Positions 10,270 to 17,822 of a stretch of 64,000 nt of DNA are shown piece by piece. The notes beneath the pieces were generated by a model. It saw only the letters and a list, made by a program, of their open reading frames with translations, was not told the origin of the DNA and searched no databases. This DNA comes from JBEKIK01 sp963838495 (lineage in GTDB: Bacteria > Planctomycetota > Planctomycetia > Pirellulales > Thermoguttaceae). The position numbers and the translations under genes are program-made. Position 1 is the first letter of the stretch, and every line of letters begins with the position of its first letter. The stretch is from assembly GCA_963838495.1 (NCBI GenBank), contig CAWIRC010000004.1:62001-126000 (forward strand), in the 5' to 3' direction.

Positions 10270-10710
10270 TCACCTTTGAGCAGGCTTTGCGGTTTCGTCC
10301 AGATGGTCTTTTATCCATTTTTCCAATTCTACCCAGTCTATAGGGGGGATTTTGGAACGATCAGGACGGAGTTTGGCTGCCTCTTTTATATACACGTGGA
10401 CAATCTTGTCAGCAGGTTTATCGGTGTTCCAATGCAGCAAAATACGAATGCACCGCCTTAGCGAGCCTGGCACGTCCAGCTCGTTTATGCACATTAGAGC
10501 CGCGTCCCACCAACCCAACTGCCGGGCGGCCAGGGCGGGAAATTCGGCGTCCAAATCCCGGGTGGTCGAGAAAATCGCGCTTGCCACGTCTTCGGCCTGA
10601 ATGCCGTTTTGGCGGATCATCAGCGCTAAAAGCTCCCGCGTGGCCTTTAAAATCGACTCCGACGTATTTTCCTCGCAGGTCGTTGCCCCGCGAACGCCTC
10701 GGCATGGCAT
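10270..10710 (-). CDS. aroH: Chorismate mutase, AroH class
   Basis: 146 residues; the trimeric AroH fold, which turns chorismate into prephenate for Phe/Tyr synthesis. The active-site residues known from Bacillus subtilis AroH (Arg7, Glu78, Arg90, Tyr108, Arg116) have counterparts here at Arg7 (VRGATT), Glu77 (NELDV), Arg89 (CIRIL), Tyr107 (HVYI) and Arg115 (KLRPD), a near-perfect position match. The C-terminal extension of about 25 residues (VELEKWIKDHLDE..) is longer than in B. subtilis and probably forms a helix. It stands alone between argH and a divergently oriented regulator gene. Confidence 0.95.
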   Translation of the reverse strand: MPCRGVRGATTCEENTSESILKATRELLALMIRQNGIQAEDVASAIFSTTRDLDAEFPALAARQLGWWDAALMCINELDVPGSLRRCIRILLHWNTDKPADKIVHVYIKEAAKLRPDRSKIPPIDWVELEKWIKDHLDETAKPAQR

Positions 10711-10873
10711 GTGATGGGCTCCTATTTAACGAAGTGGTTAAAAAGTTAATTTAACGGAGAATTGGAGAATAATCCAGTATATTAAGCAATATCTTGGGTG
10801 TGCATAGTATTATTGATTTGCACTTATCAGGCGTTTTTTAGAACTCCACTATTATAATTTCGGATAAACCAAT

Positions 10874-10900
10874 TTGACATTTACGTATTTTACGTATATT
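10874..10900 (+). promoter_or_regulatory. Probable promoter with repeated TTACGTA boxes
   Basis: TTGACA at 10874-10879 and TATATT at 10895-10900 (15-nt spacer) lie just before the ATG at 10911, so transcription would begin within a few bases of the start codon (a leaderless or near-leaderless mRNA). The spacer holds two copies of TTACGTA 9 bp apart, each with a TACGTA palindrome, which could be an operator for the winged-helix protein encoded next. Confidence 0.5.
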
Positions 10901-10910
10901 CTTACTATAT

Positions 10911-11519
10911 ATGCGTAAATCCAGCCCGATCGACGCTTTGATTTCGAAAACCACCCAGGGATTGTTGGCGGCTACCATTCTACAACCGCAACGTTGGTGG
11001 TATTTAAGCGATTTGGCAAAATATTTGAAACGGACTCCGTCAAGTTTGCAAAAACCATTGGCCGATTTGGCGTCAGCGGGCATTTTACGCCGAAAAAAGG
11101 ACGGAAATAGGGTTTATTATCAGGCGGATTCGAATAGTCCTTTTCTCGGCGATCTGCAGGGCTTAATCGTTAAAACAGTGGGGCTTATCGATATTCTGCG
11201 GGAAGCGCTTTTACCGTTTGCTTCTCAGATCGACACGTCTTTTGTTTATGGATCGGTGGCAAAAGCATTGGAAGGCGCCTCTAGCGATATTGATCTGATA
11301 GTGATAGGATCATTAAGTCTTTCTAAATTAAGTCCGGTGTTGGAGTCGGTCGAGGAGCAATTAGGCAGGCCTATAAACGCCAATGTTTATACCTCGCAGG
11401 AGTTCGCCAAAAAAATTGCCGCCAAGAATCATTTTCTCTGCGCCGTGCTCAAAAAGGAAAAACTCTTTGTGATCGGAAACAAGGATGAATTAGAAATCGC
11501 TGCCTTCAGCAACAAATAA
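10911..11519 (+). CDS. Winged-helix regulator fused to MNT-type nucleotidyltransferase
   Basis: 202 residues. The first 75 form an ArsR/MarR-like winged helix (YLSDLAKYLKRTPSSLQKPL as the recognition region, then RKKDGNRVYY as the wing). Residues about 105-195 form a minimal nucleotidyltransferase: YGSVAKALEGASSDIDLIV gives the Gly-Ser pair at 114-115 and metal-binding Asp126 and Asp128. MNT domains are antitoxins in HEPN/MNT modules, but no HEPN partner is adjacent, and HTH-MNT fusions also occur alone as putative regulators. No Shine-Dalgarno precedes the ATG and the promoter lies 10 nt away. AT content is somewhat higher than in the neighbours. A symmetric hairpin at 11524-11548 ends the gene. 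Function in vivo is not known. Confidence 0.8.
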   Translation: MRKSSPIDALISKTTQGLLAATILQPQRWWYLSDLAKYLKRTPSSLQKPLADLASAGILRRKKDGNRVYYQADSNSPFLGDLQGLIVKTVGLIDILREALLPFASQIDTSFVYGSVAKALEGASSDIDLIVIGSLSLSKLSPVLESVEEQLGRPINANVYTSQEFAKKIAAKNHFLCAVLKKEKLFVIGNKDELEIAAFSNK

Positions 11520-11523
11520 AAAA

Positions 11524-11548
11524 GCCCACGGGCACAGCACCCGTGGGC
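11524..11548. terminator. Bidirectional terminator-like hairpin GCCCACGGG/CCCGTGGGC
   Basis: A perfect 9-bp stem with a short loop between two convergent genes (stops at 11519 and 11575), preceded by an A run that gives a U-tract for the minus-strand transcript. The identical stem recurs at 61731-61754, again between convergent genes, so it is a mobile palindrome used at gene ends. Confidence 0.7.
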
Positions 11549-11574
11549 CTGGAATCAACACAAAAGATACATCT

Positions 11575-12063
11575 TCATTCTTTCGTTTTAATTTCGATTT
11601 TTTTCGCCGCGGCGGCGGGGGTTTTTCGCAGTTTCAGCGTCAATATGCCGTTGGCATAATTGGCGTCCACGTGCTCCGAATCTACGCCGTCCGGCAGGGG
11701 AATCACGCGGCGGAATGAGCCGTAGCGGGCTTCGCTGTGATAAAAGCCCTTGTCTTTTTTCTCGGTGGACTCCTTTTTTTCGCCACTGATGACCAGTTGG
11801 CTGCCGGTTACCGTGACATCCAATTCTTTGGGATCGATGCCCGGTATTTCCGCCCGCACGGTCACTTCCTTGTCCGACTCGGCCACGTCGATGGCGGGCC
11901 ACCATTTTTCGCCGCCCATGAACGCCGGCCAATCGAGCATCCCGAAGGGCTCGCGGATGAACGAATCGAAAAGCCGGTCCATTTCGTTGCGCAGGGTGGC
12001 CAGCGGAGTGGATTCCGCCGGCAATCCATCGTTCTGTTTGGTTCTCCAAGGTATAAGACTCAT
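11575..12063 (-). CDS. Hsp20-family small heat-shock protein (copy 1)
   Basis: 162 residues, alpha-crystallin domain from about residue 50 (WPAIDVAESDKEVTVRAEIPGI) to the conserved A-x-x-x-n-G-I-L-T-L motif (ANYANGILTLKLRK). The N-terminus has the typical bacterial Hsp20 region (NEMDRLFDSF) and the C-terminus ends in a KKIEIK tail (I-x-I-type anchor). It would be an ATP-independent holdase in the cytoplasm. A good Shine-Dalgarno (GGAGG) precedes the start. It is one of three tandem Hsp20 genes and the least like the other two. Confidence 0.95.
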   Translation of the reverse strand: MSLIPWRTKQNDGLPAESTPLATLRNEMDRLFDSFIREPFGMLDWPAFMGGEKWWPAIDVAESDKEVTVRAEIPGIDPKELDVTVTGSQLVISGEKKESTEKKDKGFYHSEARYGSFRRVIPLPDGVDSEHVDANYANGILTLKLRKTPAAAAKKIEIKTKE

Positions 12064-12171
12064 GGTTTTTTCCTCCTTTCAGGAGTTGTCAGATTTTATT
12101 TATCGGTTTTGGATTAGCGGTGCAAAGCCGTAAGGGGCGTCCAAGACCGCTTCCAAATAAATTATATCCAT

Positions 12172-12568
12172 TCAGGTTGCGTTGACGCTGATTTTTCGCG
12201 GTTTGATCGATTCTGCCTTGGGCAGATGGAGGGTCAATACCCCGTCGCCGTATTCGGCTGAAATCCGGCCGGCGTCGATCGACTCGCTCACGTTGAAAGT
12301 GCGATAATAGTCGCCCACGCCGTATTCATGGACCAGATAAAGTTGATCCTCGCTTTGCCGTGCGGGCACAGGCGCATGAAGCGTCAGCGTCCCTTTCTCG
12401 AAATTGATGTCTATCTGGTCGCTTTTCGCCCGGCAGGTCGGCCAAGAGCAGCAACTCGTCGGCCCGCTCCAAAATATCCACGTTGGGGTGGTAAAAACGT
12501 CCGCTGCGCGTATGTTCAGAGGCGTCTGCTTTGCTTTCTGGTTTAGCAACAATTTTTTTTGCAGCCAT
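12172..12568 (-). CDS. Hsp20-family small heat-shock protein (copy 2), one frameshift
   Basis: Starts MAAKKIVAKPESKADASEH at 12568, runs through NVDILERADELLLLADLPG, then shifts frame near 12425 and continues KSDQIDINFEKGTLTLHAP to GDGVLTLHLPKAESIKPRKI. The joined protein is about 132 residues with a short N-terminal arm and a full alpha-crystallin domain, including Y-x-R-x-F-N-V and the G-V-L-T-L-x-L-P motif. The break is one base in GACCTGCCGGGCGAAAAG, so a consensus indel is likely. It differs from copy 1 in having a Lys/Ala-rich N-terminus and resembles copy 3 at the C-terminus (KPRKI). Confidence 0.85.
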
Positions 12569-12657
12569 ATTATTTTCCTTTCTCTCAAATTTATTTATCA
12601 TTTTGCCATTAGCATAGTCGGTTACTAAGCTCGATCTACCCTGGGCGTATTCACCCG

Positions 12658-12720
12658 GGGCCAAATGTCCAATGTTGGGACGGCAGTTAAACTGCCGTCC
12701 CAACATTACGGGCCAAATGT
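12658..12720. mobile_element. 37-nt perfect palindrome flanked by 11-bp direct repeats
   Basis: 12671-12707 is a perfect palindrome with 18-bp arms around one base (arm AATGTTGGGACGGCAGTT). Directly outside, GGGCCAAATGT occurs at 12658-12668 and again at 12710-12720, as expected for a target-site duplication. The second copy touches the stop codon of Hsp20 copy 3. Related palindromes occur at 48713, 60682 and 61681. No transposase lies in the window. Confidence 0.65.
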
Positions 12721-13158
12721 TTACGCCGAGGCCACGTCGATTTTCCGCGGCTTGGCGGCTTCGGTCTTGGGCAACCTCAGCGTTAATACGCCCTTGTCCA
12801 ACTCGGCTTTGACGCGATCGGCATCTACCGCACACGGCAGCGACAAGGCCCTGGTAAAGGCGCCTGTCGGCCGCTCGCGGCGATGATAAGTCACGCCTTC
12901 CTCAGAAACGTCGGGGCGTTCCACCTTGATGGTCAGTTCGTCGCCGGCGACCGATACGTCGATATGTTGGCTCTTTACGCCGGGCAATTCCATTTCCGCC
13001 ACTAATTCCTCGCCTTGATCCCATAGGTTCAGGGCCGGTTGTCCGCGCACTGCTACGGGCGATAATCCCTCAAAAGTCGGCCCGAAAATATCGCCCAGCA
13101 AATGGTCCATCTCTCTGCGCAGTTGTCGCAGTGGATTAACGTAAATTTGCATTGTCAT
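12721..13158 (-). CDS. Hsp20-family small heat-shock protein (copy 3)
   Basis: 145 residues, intact. N-terminus MTMQIYVNPLRQLRREMDHL, alpha-crystallin domain (NLWDQGEELVAEMELPGVK, then ELTIKVERPD, RPTGAFTRALSLPCAVDAD) and the signature ELDKGVLTLRLPK near residue 125, ending in KPRKIDVASA. It is the promoter-proximal gene of the three-gene Hsp20 run, with a GGAG ribosome site before the ATG. No CIRCE element or other heat-shock operator is recognisable in the 557 nt upstream. Confidence 0.95.
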   Translation of the reverse strand: MTMQIYVNPLRQLRREMDHLLGDIFGPTFEGLSPVAVRGQPALNLWDQGEELVAEMELPGVKSQHIDVSVAGDELTIKVERPDVSEEGVTYHRRERPTGAFTRALSLPCAVDADRVKAELDKGVLTLRLPKTEAAKPRKIDVASA

Positions 13159-13715
13159 TTCTCCTTTGGCAACAGTCTGAATTTTGAAACCTCACCCTGC
13201 ATCTCATCCCCAATTTTCTACCCAATTTGCAGGTAATGTATTTCTTGTTTGGATTGCACGCCGAACCCGGAATAATTTAAGAGCAAAGTCCGTGCCGAGA
13301 AACCTATAGATCGACGTTAATTATTGTCAAATAAGAGGTTACGCCAAATCGACATGCCAATAATTTGATCCTTTAACTGTCAGATTGGCAGGTTTTTCAA
13401 ATGGGAATTCAATAAATTAATGTAGGTAAATTCGATTTGATATTGCTAATCTCTTTCATATCAAGTAGTTAAAGAATTTTTATTGGCGGCGGAGGGGGCC
13501 GTTGTAGATTTGGCTCCCTATCGTTATATTTAAAAATCTGGGTTGTTTTAGGGCGAGGTAATTGGTTGCGGGGATTAAAACTAGTGTTAAGGATTGATCA
13601 GCGCGGAAGTACGCGGGTCTTTGCTCTTGTACCCGATGTAGCCCCGGGTGCAGGCAGACATTAAAGCTATCTCAGCGCTGCCCTACCTAGTCAACTTTCA
13701 AATATAAATAATCTC
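13159..13715. other. Intergenic region between divergent Hsp20 and fatty-acid clusters
   Basis: 557 nt, AT-richer than the genes, with no plausible reading frame. It should hold promoters for both directions, but I see no clear sigma-70, sigma-32 or sigma-54 pair and no CIRCE inverted repeat. A short GC hairpin (tagccccgggtgcagg) near 13637 resembles the palindromes at gene ends. Confidence 0.5.
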
Positions 13716-14216
13716 ATGCGTTTTTCGCTCATCGATCGGATTGTCGAAATAGAGCCAGATGTAAGAATCACGGCAGTAAAAACCTTGGCAATGTCGGAAG
13801 AATATTTGGCTGATCATTTTCCTCACTTTCCCGTGATGCCGGGCGTACTAATGCTCGAGGCCATGACTCAAGCCTCCGCGTGGCTGGTTCGATATAACGA
13901 GGATTTCAGCCACAGCATCGTGGTCTTGAAAGAGGCGGCCAACGTAAAATTCGGCCAGTTTCTCGAGCCCGGCCAAACGTTGCTGGTGAACTCCGAAATC
14001 CTCAAATCCGCAGAATCGGAAACAAAACTCAAGGCTCACGGGATGGTTGACGGCCGGATAATCGTCAGCGCCCGAATCACGCTTATGCAATATAACCTGG
14101 CCGATACCCGGCCTTGGTACGAATGGAATGACCGGCAAATTATAAAGGGATTGCGGAACCAGTTCGCCTTGCTGTATCAGCCGCGCGTGGACGTGCCGGC
14201 GGTATCAACCATGTAA
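13716..14216 (+). CDS. 3-hydroxyacyl-ACP dehydratase-like protein (FabZ family, first of two)
   Basis: 166 residues with a single hot-dog domain. His34 and Glu48, 14 apart in HFPHFPVMPGVLMLEAMTQA, match the FabZ catalytic pair, and MPGVLMLEAM is the hot-dog central helix. It would dehydrate 3-hydroxyacyl-ACP. The segment after the domain (RPWYEWNDRQIIKGLRNQF) is an extension not seen in housekeeping FabZ. It heads a plus-strand run of fatty-acid-type genes with FabG, ACP, a second dehydratase and a ketosynthase. The two dehydratases in the set share little sequence, so they probably act on different chain lengths or products. Confidence 0.88.
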   Translation: MRFSLIDRIVEIEPDVRITAVKTLAMSEEYLADHFPHFPVMPGVLMLEAMTQASAWLVRYNEDFSHSIVVLKEAANVKFGQFLEPGQTLLVNSEILKSAESETKLKAHGMVDGRIIVSARITLMQYNLADTRPWYEWNDRQIIKGLRNQFALLYQPRVDVPAVSTM

Positions 14217-14342
14217 AAAGGCGCACGCAAAATAAATCAGCATCCATAATTTTCCTTGTCCCGGGCAATATTGCCGGTAATAATAAGCGGGAAATTATTG
14301 TCATTTTTTCGGAAATAACGGCATATTGCGGATATAGAACAG

Positions 14343-15095
14343 ATGCGATTCGAGGGTAAAACAGCATTGGTAACGGGCGGAAGCCGCGGCATCGGCCGCG
14401 CCTGCGTTGCCCGGCTCTCGGCCGAGGGCGCCAAGGTGGCTTTCGTGTACCAAAGCAACCAAGAAGCCGCCCAGAGCCTGGTTTCCCAGCTCCAGTCTTC
14501 GCCCGGCGAAGTGCAGGCCTTGCAGGCCGACGTCCGCGACCTGGGCCGCGCACACAAATCGTCGACCAGTTGATCGAGCAATGGCAGAAGATCGACGTGC
14601 TGGTCAACTCGGCCGGAATCGTCTCCGACGGCCTGTTGGGCGCGATGACCAAAGAACAGTGGCAAAACGTAATCGAGACCAACTTGGGCGGCACTTATAA
14701 CTACTGCCACGCGATAACCCAGCCCATGATGATGCAACGCAGCGGCAGCATAGTCAATCTTTCCAGCACGGCGTCCGAATTCGCCTCGCGCGGACAGGTG
14801 AACTACGCCGCCAGCAAAGGCGGCATCGACGGCCTGACACGCGCCATGGCCAAGGAACTGGCGGCTGCGGAACATCCGCGTCAACGCCGTCGCGCCGGGA
14901 ATGATCGAAACCGACATGAGCCAGGTCGTCCGCGGCGTGGCGGGCGATCAGATCAAGAAAATCATCCCGCTGAAGCGCATCGGCAAGGCCGAAGAGGTCG
15001 CCGCTGTTGTCGCTTTCCTGGCCAGCGACGAGGCCTCATACATTACCGGACAAATCATTCGCGTCGACGGGGGATTGAGCCTGGGAGGATATTAA
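14343..15095 (+). CDS. fabG: 3-oxoacyl-ACP reductase (SDR), two frameshifts
   Basis: About 250 residues after joining three frames (breaks near 14560 and 14872). Segment 1 has the NADPH-binding TGGSRGIGRA; segment 2 has NSAGI, the catalytic Ser in NLSSTAS and the YAASK Tyr-Lys pair; segment 3 has the substrate loop PGMIETDMS and the C-terminal ITGQIIRVDGGLSLGGY typical of FabG. Each break needs one base. All SDR catalytic residues survive, which argues for sequence errors rather than loss. In the cluster it would reduce 3-oxoacyl-ACP to 3-hydroxyacyl-ACP between the ketosynthase and dehydratase steps. Confidence 0.88.
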
Positions 15096-15434
15096 CGCAA
15101 ATCGCAATGCATAAAATGAGGACGCGATTGTATATAACCGCCCGGCAAAATATCAACAATTATGATACTATACCTTTTAATACATATAGACAAACGTAGC
15201 CATGCATTGAAAAAACGCTGAAACTTGCGCCGCGATAATAACCGTCACGGTGTAGCGGTTAACCGGTGTAATTGTTATATTTTACCGGTAAATATGGATT
15301 TTCTTATTGCATATTTATCCTGAAAAGCGATAAAACATATTGGATAATGAGGTTTAATCTTAGTTTTCAGCGATAAAAGCAGGTTATCCATTCCGGTTCC
15401 TTGTTTCTTCTAGTTAGCTTGGAGGTTGAGTGAC
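15096..15434. other. Intergenic region upstream of the acyl carrier protein gene
   Basis: 339 nt without a gene. Two 10-bp palindromes, CGGTTAACCG at 15256-15265 and TTACCGGTAA at 15282-15291, share the core ACCGGT and lie on nearly the same helix face; they could be a regulator site for the ACP promoter. The region around them is AT-rich. Confidence 0.4.
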
Positions 15435-15827
15435 ATGCCGACAAAGGATGAAGTTTTCGATAAAATCCGCACTGCCCTGATCGATGCCTTGGGCGTTGAC
15501 GAGGAAGACGTTACCCCGGAAGCCACGCTGGTGGGCGATTTAGGGGCAGAGTCGATCGACTTTTTGGACATCGTATTCCGCTTGGAAAAGGCCTTTGACA
15601 TCAAAATTCCCCGCGGCGAGCTGTTTCCGGAAGACATTCTCACCAATTCGAAATACGTCCAGGACGGCAAGGTCACCGAAACCGGCCTGGCCGAGCTCCG
15701 CAAGCGCATGCCCTTCGCTAATCTCGACGATTTCTCGAAAAATCCCCTTGTCCAGGATTTCGGCAACTTATTGAAGGTGTCCGACATGTGCCGTTTTGTG
15801 GAAAGCAAAGTGGGAGTTACCGATTAA
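15435..15827 (+). CDS. Acyl carrier protein, long form
   Basis: 130 residues, much longer than a standard ACP (about 78). The phosphopantetheine site is Ser40 in DLGAESIDFLDIVFRLE. After the third helix region there is an insert (about residues 60-110, IPRGELFPEDILTNSKYVQDG to FSKNPLVQDFG) before the usual last helix (VSDMCRFVESKV). Start chosen at ATG 15435 because GGAGG lies 9 nt upstream. It overlaps nothing and is followed without a gap by the second dehydratase, so the two are translated from one message. Its form suggests a dedicated carrier for this cluster rather than the housekeeping ACP. Confidence 0.92.
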   Translation: MPTKDEVFDKIRTALIDALGVDEEDVTPEATLVGDLGAESIDFLDIVFRLEKAFDIKIPRGELFPEDILTNSKYVQDGKVTETGLAELRKRMPFANLDDFSKNPLVQDFGNLLKVSDMCRFVESKVGVTD

Positions 15828-16370
15828 ATGCGCTGGTATTGGATCGACAGGTTCATCGAGTTCGAGAGCGGGCGATACGCCAAGGCCCTCAAGTGCATTT
15901 CCTTGGCCGAGGAGCACTTGCACGACCATTTTTCTTTTTACCCCATGATTCCCAACTCGCTGGTAATCGAGGGGATGGCGCAGACCGGCGGGCTGCTGGT
16001 TTGCGAACACAACCAATTCAGCGAAAAAGTGGTTTTGGCCAAAATTCCCAAGGCCCGCTTTTATTGCGACGCCGTACCCGGCGACACGCTTGTATACACA
16101 ACCACGCTGGAATACATCAAGGACGAGGGGGCCATGGTGTCGGCCACCAGTTACAAGGGCGAAATTCTGCACGCCGAAGCTGAAATCGTCTTCGCCCACC
16201 TCAACGACCCGCGCATGGGGAGCCTGTTCGAGCCGGAAACGTTTCTCCGCATGATGCGTCTGTTGGGGGCTTTCGACGTCGGGCACGCGCCCGACGGCAG
16301 CCGTTTGGTCCCGCCTACCAAACTTCTGGATGCCGTGAAAGAGGCCCAAAATAGGGACAAAGAAAATTAA
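15828..16370 (+). CDS. 3-hydroxyacyl-ACP dehydratase-like protein (FabZ/FabA family, second)
   Basis: 180 residues, starting directly after the ACP stop codon. One hot-dog domain: His34 and Glu48 in DHFSFYPMIPNSLVIEGMAQ keep the 14-residue spacing of the catalytic pair seen in the upstream paralogue. The C-terminal 50 residues (SLFEPETFLRMMRLLGAFDV) form an extra helical part. MRWYWIDRF at the start parallels MRFSLIDRIVE of the first dehydratase. Predicted to act on an ACP-bound 3-hydroxyacyl chain; the changed PG loop (IPNS instead of MPG) may alter substrate choice. Confidence 0.85.
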   Translation: MRWYWIDRFIEFESGRYAKALKCISLAEEHLHDHFSFYPMIPNSLVIEGMAQTGGLLVCEHNQFSEKVVLAKIPKARFYCDAVPGDTLVYTTTLEYIKDEGAMVSATSYKGEILHAEAEIVFAHLNDPRMGSLFEPETFLRMMRLLGAFDVGHAPDGSRLVPPTKLLDAVKEAQNRDKEN

Positions 16371-16518
16371 GATCAAGGGCAGAAAATGAAGGATGAGGGG
16401 ATCAAATAGAATCTATATAAAAAATAATTATCTTGCTGTACAATAATGTAATAACTTGCATAATATCGATTGTACAACAAATTTCCTCCCTCATTCCGCT
16501 ATTTAAGGACGCTGCTTC

Positions 16519-17805
16519 ATGCGACGACGCGTTGTGGTTACCGGGATCGGTTGTGTCACCCCCTTGGGCGCCGACATGGAAACTGTGTGGCGGCGATTAT
16601 TGGCCGGCCAGTCCGGCATAGGCTACACCACCCTTTTCGACGCCAGCAATTTTCCCACCAAGATTTCCGCCGAGGTGCGCAATTGGGATCTATCCGACGT
16701 GGGTGAAAATCCCCAGGACTGGAAATATCAGGGCCGGCACACTCATTTCGCCGTTGGGGCGGCAAAAAAAGCCATGGCCGATTCCGCCCTGGACGTCTCG
16801 CGCATCGATCCAGCTCGCTTCGGCGTGTACCTCGGTTCCGGCGAAGGCCAACAGGACTTCCACCGTTTCACGCAGATGATGGTGGCCGGCCTGGCGGGCG
16901 GAGGTGAATTCGACATCGTGCGCTTCACCCGCGCTGGCCTGGAAACGCTTCACCCCATCGCCGAACTGGAACAAGAACCCAACATGCCGGCCGGACACCT
17001 GGCCAGCCTGTTCGGCGCCCAGGGGCCGAACATCAATTGCCTGACTGCCTGCGCGGCCAGCAGCCAGGCCATAGGTGAAGCCGTGGAAATCATCCGCCGC
17101 GGCGAAGCCGACGTCATGCTCTCCGGCGGCACGCATACCATGATCCACCCCTTCGGAGTGACCGGTTTTAATCTGCTTACGGCCTTAAGCACCCACAACA
17201 ACGAACCCGCCAAGGCCTCTCGGCCATTCGACCGCAACCGCGACGGCTTTGTGCTGGGCGAAGGCGCAGGAATGGTGGTTTTAGAATCCTTGGAAACGGC
17301 CAAGGCCCGCGGCGCGCATATATACGGCGAGATCGTGGGATACGGGTCCACGGCCGACGCCTTCCGCATCACCGACACCCATCCCGAAGGCCGCGGCGCC
17401 ATCACCTGCATCAAGATGGCCCTGGACGACGCCAAGTTGGACACCGACAAAATCGACTACATCAATGCCCACGGCACCAGCACCAACGTCAACGATAAAG
17501 TTGAAACCTTGGCCATCAAAAAAGTCTTTGGCCAACGGGCCTACAAAATTCCCGTATCCAGCACCAAGAGCATGATCGGCCACTTGATCGCCGCGGCCGG
17601 AGTCACCGAACTTATCTTCTGCCTCCTGGCCATCCGCGACAACGTGGTCCCACCCACCACCAATTACGAAACCCCCGATCCGGACTGCGACCTGGACTAT
17701 GTTCCCAACGTCGCCCGGCAGTTGCCCTGCAACGTCGCACTGACCAACAGTTTCGGCTTCGGGGGCCAGAACATCACGCTCATCGCCCGCCGTTTTACCG
17801 GTTAA
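16519..17805 (+). CDS. Beta-ketoacyl-ACP synthase II type (FabF-like)
   Basis: 428 residues, intact. Condenses malonyl-ACP with acyl-ACP. The catalytic triad is complete: Cys178 in NCLTACAASSQA, His318 in NAHGTST, His355 in MIGHLIAAAG. The N-terminus RRVVVTGIGCVTPLG is canonical and the length is close to FabF (about 412) with a small insert near 45-75. It closes the fatty-acid cluster. A separate ketosynthase homologue lacking the Cys is at 24521-25782. Whether the product is ordinary fatty acid or a special chain cannot be told from the sequence. Confidence 0.93.
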   Translation: MRRRVVVTGIGCVTPLGADMETVWRRLLAGQSGIGYTTLFDASNFPTKISAEVRNWDLSDVGENPQDWKYQGRHTHFAVGAAKKAMADSALDVSRIDPARFGVYLGSGEGQQDFHRFTQMMVAGLAGGGEFDIVRFTRAGLETLHPIAELEQEPNMPAGHLASLFGAQGPNINCLTACAASSQAIGEAVEIIRRGEADVMLSGGTHTMIHPFGVTGFNLLTALSTHNNEPAKASRPFDRNRDGFVLGEGAGMVVLESLETAKARGAHIYGEIVGYGSTADAFRITDTHPEGRGAITCIKMALDDAKLDTDKIDYINAHGTSTNVNDKVETLAIKKVFGQRAYKIPVSSTKSMIGHLIAAAGVTELIFCLLAIRDNVVPPTTNYETPDPDCDLDYVPNVARQLPCNVALTNSFGFGGQNITLIARRFTG

Positions 17806-17822
17806 ATCGAAAGGTCAAGGGC

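Noticed and set aside
13159..13715. CIRCE heat-shock operator before the Hsp20 genes
   Set aside because: No TTAGCACTC-N9-GAGTGCTAA or near match.
16383..16400. Tenth heptamer array (aaaatga, aggatga)
   Set aside because: Only two units; too short to separate from chance.
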